Origin: Nocardia sp. CY41
Lineage (GTDB): Bacteria; Actinomycetota; Actinomycetes; Mycobacteriales; Mycobacteriaceae
Length of the DNA: 64,000 nt
Assembly: GCF_009829325.1 (NCBI RefSeq)
Contig: NZ_VUOS01000002.1
Coordinates: 124,001-188,000, forward strand
Reading direction: 5' to 3'
Shown: positions 56,650-64,000 of the stretch, piece by piece
Layout: the number at the start of each line of letters is the position of its first letter
How positions within the stretch are numbered: the first letter of the stretch is position 1
Program-made: the position numbers and the translations under genes
The notes under the pieces: model-generated
What the model saw: only the letters and a program-made list of their open reading frames with translations
What the model was told of the DNA's origin: nothing
Database searches by the model: none

Positions 56650-58491
56650 TTACGGCACGTGGCGGACTGCGCCCTTGTCGGCCGACGTGGCCAGGGCGGC
56701 GTAGGCGCGCAGCGCCGTCGTCACCGGACGATCGCGGTTCACCGGCTGCCAGGGTCGCTCCGACGCTTCCATCTTGGCGCGGCGCTCGGCGAGGACGGCG
56801 TCGTCGACGAGGACCTCGAGCGTGCGGGTGGCCACGTCGATGCGGATCTGGTCGCCGTTCTCGACCAATCCGATGACACCACCGCTGGCCGCCTCGGGCG
56901 AGATGTGCCCGATCGACAGACCAGAGGTGCCGCCGGAGAACCGGCCGTCGGTGATCAGCGCGCATTCCTTGCCGAGGCCCGAGCCCTTCAGGAAGGCGGT
57001 CGGGTGCAGCATCTCCTGCATGCCGGGACCGCCCGCGGGACCCTCGTAGCGGACCACGATCACGTCGCCGGGCTTGATCTTCTTGCCGAGGATGACCGAC
57101 ACGGCTTCTTCCTGCGACTCCACCACCACCGCGGGGCCCTGGAAGGAGAACAGCGCCTCGTCGATGCCCGCGGTCTTGAGCACCGCGCCGTCGGGCGCGA
57201 TGTTGCCGCGCAACACGACCAGGCCGCCTTCGGTGGTGTAGGCGTGCTCGAGATCGCGGATGCAGCCGCCCGCGGCATCGGTGTCCAGCGACGACCAGCG
57301 GTTGTCGGTGGAGAACGGCTCGGTGGTGCGCACCCCGCCCGGCGCGGCGTGGAAGAGTTCGATCGCTTCCTGAGAAGCCTTGCCGGAGCGGATGTCCCAG
57401 GTGTCGAGCCACTCGTCGAAGGACGCGGTGTGCACAGTGGTGACGTCGGTCTCCAGCAGCCCGGCGCGGCGCAGTTCGCCGAGGATGGCGGGGATGCCGC
57501 CGGCGCGGTGCACGTCCTCCATGTGGTAGTCGGAGTTCGGCGACACCTTCGACAGGGTGGGCACCCGGCGGCTGATCTCCTCGATGGTGTGCAGATCGAA
57601 GTCGACCTCGCCCTCCTGCGCGGCGGCCAGCGTGTGCAGCACGGTGTTGGTCGATCCGCCCATCGCGACGTCCAGGGCCATCGCGTTGCGGAAGGCTTTG
57701 GCGTCGGCGACATTGCGCGGCAGCACCGACGCGTCGTCCTCGCGGTACCAGCGGTTGGCGATGTCCACCACGACCGTGCCCGCGCGCTGGAACAGCGCCC
57801 GGCGCGCGGCGTGCGTGGCGAGCGTGGAGCCGTTGCCTGGCAACGCGAGTCCGAGCGCTTCGGTGAGGCAGTTCATCGAGTTCGCGGTGAACATGCCCGA
57901 GCAGGAGCCGCAGGTCGGGCACGCCGACCGCTCGACCTCGGACAAACCTTCCTCGGACACCGCCTGATTGGCGCTCGCGGAGATCGCGGTGATGAGGTCG
58001 GTGGGCGCCTGCGCGACGCCGCCGACGACGACGGCCTTGCCCGCCTCCATCGGGCCGCCGGAGACGAACACCGTCGGGATGTTCAGCCGCATGGCGGCAT
58101 TGAGCATGCCCGGGGTGATCTTGTCGCAGTTGGAGATGCACACCAGCGCGTCGGCGGTGTGCGCGTTCACCATGTACTCGACGGAGTCGGCGATGATCTC
58201 GCGCGAAGGCAGCGAGTAGAGCATGCCGCCGTGGCCCATGGCGATGCCGTCGTCGACGGCGATGGTGTGGAATTCGCGCGGCACGCCGCCTGCGGCGCGC
58301 ACCGCGTCGGCCACGATGTCGCCGACATTCTTCAGATGCACGTGGCCGGGCACGAACTGGGTGTAGGAGTTCGCGATGGCGACGATCGGCTTGCCGAAGT
58401 CGGTGTCGGTCATGCCGGTGGCGCGCCAGAGTGCGCGCGCGCCTGCGGCATTGCGGCCGATGGTCGTGGTTCGTGAACGAAGCGGTGGCAT
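56650..58491 (-). CDS. ilvD: Dihydroxy-acid dehydratase
   Basis: 613 aa from the ATG 6 bp after GAGGACC. Fourth step of valine and isoleucine synthesis. Fe-S ligand Cys in [12 protein letters not shown] and [19 protein letters not shown]; phosphorylated-Lys-type Mg site [10 protein letters not shown]. Length matches the E. coli-type enzyme. In this genome it stands near ilvBNC, as in Corynebacterium, unlike in M. tuberculosis. Confidence 0.95.
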   Translation of the reverse strand: MPPLRSRTTTIGRNAAGARALWRATGMTDTDFGKPIVAIANSYTQFVPGHVHLKNVGDIVADAVRAAGGVPREFHTIAVDDGIAMGHGGMLYSLPSREIIADSVEYMVNAHTADALVCISNCDKITPGMLNAAMRLNIPTVFVSGGPMEAGKAVVVGGVAQAPTDLITAISASANQAVSEEGLSEVERSACPTCGSCSGMFTANSMNCLTEALGLALPGNGSTLATHAARRALFQRAGTVVVDIANRWYREDDASVLPRNVADAKAFRNAMALDVAMGGSTNTVLHTLAAAQEGEVDFDLHTIEEISRRVPTLSKVSPNSDYHMEDVHRAGGIPAILGELRRAGLLETDVTTVHTASFDEWLDTWDIRSGKASQEAIELFHAAPGGVRTTEPFSTDNRWSSLDTDAAGGCIRDLEHAYTTEGGLVVLRGNIAPDGAVLKTAGIDEALFSFQGPAVVVESQEEAVSVILGKKIKPGDVIVVRYEGPAGGPGMQEMLHPTAFLKGSGLGKECALITDGRFSGGTSGLSIGHISPEAASGGVIGLVENGDQIRIDVATRTLEVLVDDAVLAERRAKMEASERPWQPVNRDRPVTTALRAYAALATSADKGAVRHVP

Positions 58492-58945
58492 GTGGATGGT
58501 CCTCGGGTCGCGGGGGCTGACGTGCGACGGCGCAGAGCCTGCTCGGCGGTCCACCACGTTACTCCCGGTGGGCGTGTCCACCGGGCGGGTGGTGCGGCGT
58601 CCGATCTCGCGGTCAGCCGAGTCGGGTGTGTCGCCGGTGCGGGATGTCGCGGGCGATGACGGGGTGACGCCGGAGGTGCCGGAGCGTCGGGGTGGGACGA
58701 GACGGAGGATCGCGGCTCCGGGGGAATCATCCCATGACTCGGGCAACCTCCCAATAGCGGTGGATGTTCCGGCGCGGCGCCGGACCACGCGACGGGAGGA
58801 GTCGAGGGCTGAGGCGGCGCGCGCTGTGTCGATTCATGTTCGGCGCGGCTGCCACCGGCGCTGGAGGTCGGGCTGTGGCCATGATCACGCGCCTTCGTCC
58901 GATGCCGACTGCGCTGGTCAACAGCCGCCAGGCTGTCGTCGGCGC
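58492..58945. other. Intergenic region between ilvD and PH-protein gene
   Basis: 454 bp with no credible gene on either strand, although open frames pass through. It carries the ilvD ribosome site at its left end. No repeat or hairpin recognised. An ilvD promoter must lie here, but I could not place it. Confidence 0.35.
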
Positions 58946-59551
58946 TTACGCCGGGTCGTCGCCGTCGCGCGTCTTCGCCGCGTCCTCGCCGGACTTCGCC
59001 ACGCCATTGGTCCCCGGCCCGCCGTCGGCCTTCGAGGTCTCGCCGTCTTCAACTGCGTCGGCGGGTTCGGCGGGCGCCCGGTCCGTCGCGGGTTCGCTCG
59101 GCTCCGCGAACGGGTCCGGAATCCGTCCGCCGGAGAACGCCGCCAGGTCGCGCAGCCGGTCGTAGCTCACCGCGGGCAACTTCACCTCGGTGCCGTCGGT
59201 CAGGTCGGCGCGCACGTACCCGCGCTTGGGGATCCGCACACCCTTCACCTGTGCCCAGTCGAGGTGGCGCGAACCGAACAGCGTCCGCAGATCCAGTCCC
59301 GCGTCGGAGACGGCGGTCTGCGTCCGCAGCACCCAGGCCAGCACCACGACCGGGATGAGCAACAGCCACCACAGTCCGGCGGGCCAGCCGACGAACGGGA
59401 AGAACACGCACATCAGCAGGATGAACACACCCAGGAAAGCCAGCCGTGGGATGCGGATCACACGGGCTTCGGAGGCGCTACCCGTATCCGTTGTCGTCGC
59501 GGGCGTGTGGGACGATTCAGACGGTGGCACGGACTGATGCGGTGATGACAC
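58946..59551 (-). CDS. PH-domain membrane protein (Cfp6-like)
   Basis: 201 aa from a GTG with GAGGA upstream. Disordered N-terminus, two adjacent membrane helices (FLGVFILLMCVFF and WWLLLIPVVVLAWVL), then a bacterial PH domain (RTQTAVSDAGLDLRTLFGSRHLDWAQVKGVRI), and an acidic Glu/Ala-rich tail. Position matches cfp6 (Rv3004) next to ilvB. Function unknown. Confidence 0.82.
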   Translation of the reverse strand: MSSPHQSVPPSESSHTPATTTDTGSASEARVIRIPRLAFLGVFILLMCVFFPFVGWPAGLWWLLLIPVVVLAWVLRTQTAVSDAGLDLRTLFGSRHLDWAQVKGVRIPKRGYVRADLTDGTEVKLPAVSYDRLRDLAAFSGGRIPDPFAEPSEPATDRAPAEPADAVEDGETSKADGGPGTNGVAKSGEDAAKTRDGDDPA

Positions 59552-59595
59552 ACCACCATCCTCGCATCCTGATGAACGGACACAAGCAACCGCAC

Positions 59596-59614
59596 TGTCC
59601 CACATAATGGGACA
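59596..59614. promoter_or_regulatory. Inverted repeat upstream of the ilv promoter
   Basis: TGTCCCA-CATAA-TGGGACA, perfect 7-bp arms. It ends 15 bp upstream of the -35 hexamer, a suitable site for an activator or repressor. Confidence 0.5.
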
Positions 59615-59629
59615 CACGGGGTCATCTGT

Positions 59630-59659
59630 TTGACTCTTCGGTTCACACCCGCTTAACGT
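59630..59659 (+). promoter_or_regulatory. Promoter of ilv leader and ilvBNC
   Basis: TTGACT (59630-59635), 18-bp spacer, TAACGT (59654-59659). Predicted start lies at the leader peptide start codon. Confidence 0.65.
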
Positions 59660-59666
59660 CGTGCGC

Positions 59667-59714
59667 GTGAATCGAAACGAGTTGCTCGTAATCGGCCGGC
59701 GCGTCCAGCGTTGA
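59667..59714 (+). CDS. ilvL: ilvBNC leader peptide (attenuator)
   Basis: 15 codons, GTG start: MNRNELLVIGRRVQR. Codons 6-9 are Leu-Leu-Val-Ile, the amino acids made by the operon, with another Val at 13. Comparable in length and content to the leader peptide of Corynebacterium ilvBNC. Together with the terminator at 59771-59796 it indicates ribosome-mediated attenuation: stalling on scarce Leu/Val/Ile would favour an antiterminator. It begins seven bases after the -10 hexamer, so the mRNA is probably leaderless. An in-frame GTG at 59661 is less likely. Confidence 0.7.
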   Translation: MNRNELLVIGRRVQR

Positions 59715-59770
59715 GCCTGACACACTGAGTCGAATACGTCAGCTCGCGTTGCGACGCGCCACCCTCGATC

Positions 59771-59796
59771 AGCCCTGCGCTGTCGGGGGCTTTTTT
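59771..59796 (+). terminator. ilv attenuator terminator
   Basis: AGCCC (59771-59775) pairs with GGGCT (59787-59791), immediately followed by T6 in all. An alternative stem, CGCGT-TGCG-ACGCG (59745-59758), precedes it. Confidence 0.75.
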
Positions 59797-59887
59797 ATGT
59801 TCGGACTAGTGTCCGACATGGCGAAGCGCAAGACACCGCTGGCACAACATCCGGGGTCGGAACCACAACCAGTAAGGAACGAAGACG

Positions 59888-61822
59888 GTGAGCGCACCTA
59901 CCGCACGGCCCGGGCCTTCGGCCCGTAGGCCAGCGCCTTCGGCGAATCAGCAGGCCACGCCCGCTGCCAACGCGACGTCCACGGCCAACCGCCGCCAGCT
60001 CCCGCCCGAGCGGGTCACCGGCGCGCAGTCGGTCGTCCGATCGCTCGAGGAGCTCGGCGTCGACACCGTATTCGGCATTCCGGGCGGCGCGATTCTTCCC
60101 GTCTACGACCCGCTGTTCGATTCCACCAAGGTGCGCCACGTCCTCGTTCGGCACGAGCAGGGCGCGGGTCACGCGGCCACGGGGTACGCCCAGGCCACCG
60201 GCAAGGTCGGTGTGTGTATGGCCACATCCGGCCCCGGCGCGACCAACTTGGTCACCCCGATCGCCGACGCACAGATGGACTCGGTCCCGATCGTGGCCAT
60301 CACCGGCCAGGTCGGCCGCGGCCTGATCGGCACCGACGCGTTCCAGGAAGCCGACATCTCCGGCATCACCATGCCGATCACCAAGCACAACTTCCTGATC
60401 ACCGAGGGCGTCGACATCCCGCGCATCATCGCCGAGGCGTTCTACCTCGCCGCGTCCGGACGCCCCGGCGCGGTGCTGGTCGACATCCCCAAGGACGTGC
60501 TGCAGGCGCAGACCACCTTCAGCTGGCCACCGGAGATGCGGCTGCCCGGCTACCGTCCGGTCACCAAGCCGCATGGCAAGCAGGTGCGCGAGGCCGCGCG
60601 GATGATCATGGAGGCCAAGGCCCCCGTGCTCTACGTCGGCGGCGGCGTGATCAAGGCCGACGCGTCGCCCGAGCTGCTGCAGCTGGCCGAGCTGACCGGC
60701 ATCCCCGTGGTCACCACGCTGATGGCGCGCGGCGCGTTCCCCGACAGCCACCGCCTCAACATGGGCATGCCCGGCATGCACGGCACCGTGGGCGCCGTGG
60801 CCGCGTTGCAGCGCTCGGACCTGCTGATCACCCTCGGCGCCCGGTTCGACGACCGCGTCACCGGCCAGCTGGACTCCTTCGCGCCCGGCGCCAAGGTCAT
60901 CCACGCCGACATCGACCCGGCCGAGATCGGCAAGAACCGGCACGCCGACGTCCCGATCGTGGGCGACTGCCGCGAGGTGATCGTCGAACTCATCGAGACG
61001 CTGAAGGCCGATCCCGCCGCGGGCACTTCGCTGCCGCTGCCGCTGACCGACTGGTGGACCTACCTCGACGGCGTGCGCGACGCCTACCCGCTGGGCTGGA
61101 CTCCGCCCGCGGACGGTTCGCTGTCGCCGGAGTTCGTCATCGAGGCGCTCGGCCGCCTGGCCGGTCCCGACGCGATCTACTGCGCGGGCGTCGGCCAGCA
61201 CCAGATGTGGGCCGCCCAGTTCATCAAGTACGAGAAGCCGCGCACCTGGCTGAACTCCGGTGGTCTCGGCACCATGGGCTACGCCGTGCCGGCGGCCATG
61301 GGCGCCAAGATGGGCGCGCCGGACAAAGAGGTGTGGGCGGTCGACGGTGACGGCTGCTTCCAGATGACCAACCAGGAGCTGGCCACCTGCGCGGTCGAGG
61401 GGGTGCCGATCAAGGTCGCGCTGATCAACAACGGCAACCTCGGCATGGTGCGCCAGTGGCAGACGCTGTTCTACCAGGAGCGCTACTCCAACACCGACCT
61501 CGGCACGCACACCCTGCGCATCCCCGACTTCGTGAAGCTCGCCGAAGCCCTCGGCTGCCACGGCATCCGGGTGGAGCGCGAGGAGGACGTGGAGGCCGCG
61601 ATCCGCGAGGCGCAGTCCATCAACGACCGCCCCGTGGTGATCGACTTCATCGTCGGCAAGGACGCCCAGGTGTGGCCGATGGTCGCCGCGGGCACCAGCA
61701 ACGACGAGATCATGGCCGCTCGCGGCATCCGCCCGCTGTTCGACGAGGACGAGCAGGCGGCCGAGCCGGCGGTCATCCACGCGGCGATGTCGCAGGAACA
61801 GAACAAGGTGAACAACGGATGA
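59888..61822 (+). CDS. ilvB: Acetolactate synthase large subunit
   Basis: 644 aa, GTG with AAGGA upstream. ThDP enzyme that condenses pyruvate for valine/leucine and 2-oxobutyrate for isoleucine. [15 protein letters not shown] and catalytic Glu in [11 protein letters not shown] at the N-terminus, ThDP motif [23 protein letters not shown]. The first ~45 residues are Ala/Thr-rich and vary between species. Stop overlaps ilvN (ATGA). A 36-codon ORF (59818-59928) overlaps the start but has no ribosome site. Confidence 0.96.
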   Translation: MSAPTARPGPSARRPAPSANQQATPAANATSTANRRQLPPERVTGAQSVVRSLEELGVDTVFGIPGGAILPVYDPLFDSTKVRHVLVRHEQGAGHAATGYAQATGKVGVCMATSGPGATNLVTPIADAQMDSVPIVAITGQVGRGLIGTDAFQEADISGITMPITKHNFLITEGVDIPRIIAEAFYLAASGRPGAVLVDIPKDVLQAQTTFSWPPEMRLPGYRPVTKPHGKQVREAARMIMEAKAPVLYVGGGVIKADASPELLQLAELTGIPVVTTLMARGAFPDSHRLNMGMPGMHGTVGAVAALQRSDLLITLGARFDDRVTGQLDSFAPGAKVIHADIDPAEIGKNRHADVPIVGDCREVIVELIETLKADPAAGTSLPLPLTDWWTYLDGVRDAYPLGWTPPADGSLSPEFVIEALGRLAGPDAIYCAGVGQHQMWAAQFIKYEKPRTWLNSGGLGTMGYAVPAAMGAKMGAPDKEVWAVDGDGCFQMTNQELATCAVEGVPIKVALINNGNLGMVRQWQTLFYQERYSNTDLGTHTLRIPDFVKLAEALGCHGIRVEREEDVEAAIREAQSINDRPVVIDFIVGKDAQVWPMVAAGTSNDEIMAARGIRPLFDEDEQAAEPAVIHAAMSQEQNKVNNG

Positions 61823-62322
61823 GTACCACGCATACCCTCAGCGTTCTCGTCGAGGACAAACCGGGCGTGCTGGCCAGGGTCGCGGCGCTGTTCTCCCGGC
61901 GCGGCTTCAACATCGAGTCGCTGGCGGTCGGTGGCACCGAGCTCCCCGAGATCTCGCGCATGACCATCGTCGTCACCGTCGAGGACCTGCCGCTGGAGCA
62001 GGTCACCAAACAGCTCAACAAGCTGGTGAACGTCATCAAGATCGTGGAGCAGGACTCCGACAGCTCGGTGGCCCGCGAACTGATCCTGGTGAAGGTGCGC
62101 GCCGACGCCAGTGTGCGCACCCAGGTGATCGAGGCCGTGGGGCTGTTCCGCGCGAAGGTGATCGACGTGTCGCCGGACGCGCTCACCGTCGAGGCGACCG
62201 GCACCCGGTCCAAGCTCGACGCGCTGCTGCGCATGCTCGAGCCGTACGGCATCCGGGAGATCGTGCAGTCCGGTGTCGTCGCGGTGGGGCGTGGACCGAA
62301 GTCCATCACCGCCACTCGATGA
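61819..62322 (+). CDS. ilvN: Acetolactate synthase small (regulatory) subunit
   Basis: 167 aa. Two ACT domains; the first has [31 protein letters not shown], which binds the feedback inhibitor valine. ATG overlaps the ilvB stop, ensuring balanced expression. Confidence 0.96.
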   Translation: MSTTHTLSVLVEDKPGVLARVAALFSRRGFNIESLAVGGTELPEISRMTIVVTVEDLPLEQVTKQLNKLVNVIKIVEQDSDSSVARELILVKVRADASVRTQVIEAVGLFRAKVIDVSPDALTVEATGTRSKLDALLRMLEPYGIREIVQSGVVAVGRGPKSITATR

Positions 62323-62376
62323 AGTAATGAGCGGCGGCCACACGCTAGTCTTTCTGCGATCGACGGTTGGCGTGCC

Positions 62377-63524
<1,148 letters not shown>

Positions 63525-63543
63525 TACAGAGGTCTATTCGCGC

Positions 63544-63576
63544 GGTGGCCCGCTCCGGATTCCGGAGCGGGCCACC
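63544..63576. terminator. Bidirectional hairpin after ilvC
   Basis: 16-bp stem GGTGGCCCGCTCCGGA with its reverse complement, one-base centre, between ilvC and the convergent secreted-protein gene. Confidence 0.8.
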
Positions 63577-63593
63577 GGCGTCTGCGCGGACTT

Positions 63594-63896
63594 CTAACTG
63601 CTGCCGAACGAGCCTGTGCCCCAGCCCTGCCCCCATCCCTGGTCAGGACCGCGGCCATAGGGCGGACTGCCGTAGTGGCCACCACCGAACAAGGGGTTGT
63701 TGTTACAACTCCAGTTCGGGAATGGGCCGAAGTCGCACCGGTTGTTGTAATACGGGTCGTACCGAGCCTGGGTGACCCCGGGTGTGCTCGGGGTGGCGGA
63801 CGCGGGCATCGCCAGGGCGGTCAACGGGATCGCGGCGATGGCACCGGCGACGGCCACGCGGGCCACGGTACGGCGTGCGCTGGTTGTGGAGAACAA
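63594..63896 (-). CDS. Small secreted Gly/Pro/Asn-rich protein
   Basis: 100 aa from a TTG six bases after AAAGGA; the frame is open to 63959. Signal peptide (RRTVARVAVAGAIAAIPLTALAMPASA), mature part YDPYYNNRCDFGPFPNWSCN with two Cys, then a Gly/Tyr/Pro/Trp-rich tail. No family recognised. Confidence 0.65.
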   Translation of the reverse strand: MFSTTSARRTVARVAVAGAIAAIPLTALAMPASATPSTPGVTQARYDPYYNNRCDFGPFPNWSCNNNPLFGGGHYGSPPYGRGPDQGWGQGWGTGSFGSS

Positions 63897-64000
63897 CGTA
63901 AATCCTTTCACTCTGCGGCGAGCGTCTCCGCGCGCCATCCCCCGTCGGGGTCTGCCCACGGCCTACCCCCGCAGACAGATCTGGATCTACGGTCACTGCT

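Noticed and set aside
58376..59545. 389-codon plus-strand frame over the ilvD/PH gap
   Set aside because: Overlaps two minus-strand genes and has low-complexity Arg-rich sequence without start signals.
59818..59928. 36-codon ORF overlapping the ilvB start
   Set aside because: No ribosome site or promoter hexamer; the ilvB GTG with AAGGA explains the region.

Overview
This 64 kb window looks like chromosome of a high-GC mycolate actinomycete, most probably Nocardia or a close relative. GTG and TTG starts are common. The backbone order (NifS-type cysteine desulfurase, mnmA, Rv3015c-like MetE-family protein, ligA, ACT-domain protein, gatC, gatA, pfkA, gatB, lppZ-like lipoprotein, DoxX-like protein, cfp6-like PH protein, ilvB, ilvN, ilvC) is the order I know from Mycobacterium tuberculosis Rv3025c-Rv3001c. 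The genus is an inference from gene order and content; I could not run a comparison.

Layout. 0-7.5 kb: the end of a MetE-like gene, an IPT-trypsin-like protein of lower GC, LysR/NDH-2, an OlsB/OlsA-like acyltransferase pair and a tandem duplication of small secreted histidine-rich proteins. 7.7-13.8 kb: tRNA thiolation genes (cysteine desulfurase, mnmA), a MetE-family protein and ligA. 13.8-19 kb: an insertion with an SDR, a QueA-like gene, a Uma2-type nuclease divergent from an AAA ATPase, and a GNAT. 19.2-22 kb: ACT protein, gatC, gatA. 22-43.4 kb: a large accessory block between gatA and pfkA. It holds an SDR/TetR pair with two operators, an SRPBCC gene behind a KstR-like box, a phospholipase A2/membrane hydrolase pair, two LuxR-type two-component systems, two Ser/Thr kinases, a MacB-type ABC transporter, cysteine dioxygenase plus rhodanese, an unusual P450 and an ArsR/AHSA1 pair. 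43.9-49.7 kb: a beta-lactamase-like lipoprotein, pfkA, an orphan double ribbon-helix-helix protein, a hydrolase lipoprotein and gatB. 49.7-56.6 kb: a gluconolactonase-like protein, an EamA/NAD(P)-binding/LysR locus, lppZ-like and DoxX-like genes, and an NmrA-like reductase. 56.6-63.5 kb: ilvD, PH-domain protein and ilvBNC.

The branched-chain amino acid operon carries a readable attenuator: promoter, 15-codon leader peptide with Leu-Leu-Val-Ile codons, and a terminator ending in T6. The ilvN-ilvC gap contains three degenerate repeats shaped like type I-E CRISPR repeats, with no cas genes in the window. Many genes have a TANNNT hexamer 6-7 nt before the start codon, which suggests widespread leaderless transcription and helps choose starts (ligA, gatB, Uma2, ArsR, both histidine kinases and others).

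Genes that act together: cysteine desulfurase with MnmA (s2U34 in tRNA); GatC, GatA and GatB (Gln-tRNA/Asn-tRNA amidation); IlvB, IlvN, IlvC and IlvD (valine, leucine, isoleucine); cysteine dioxygenase with rhodanese (sulfur catabolism); and the two kinase/two-component/lipoprotein groups, which probably sense the cell envelope.
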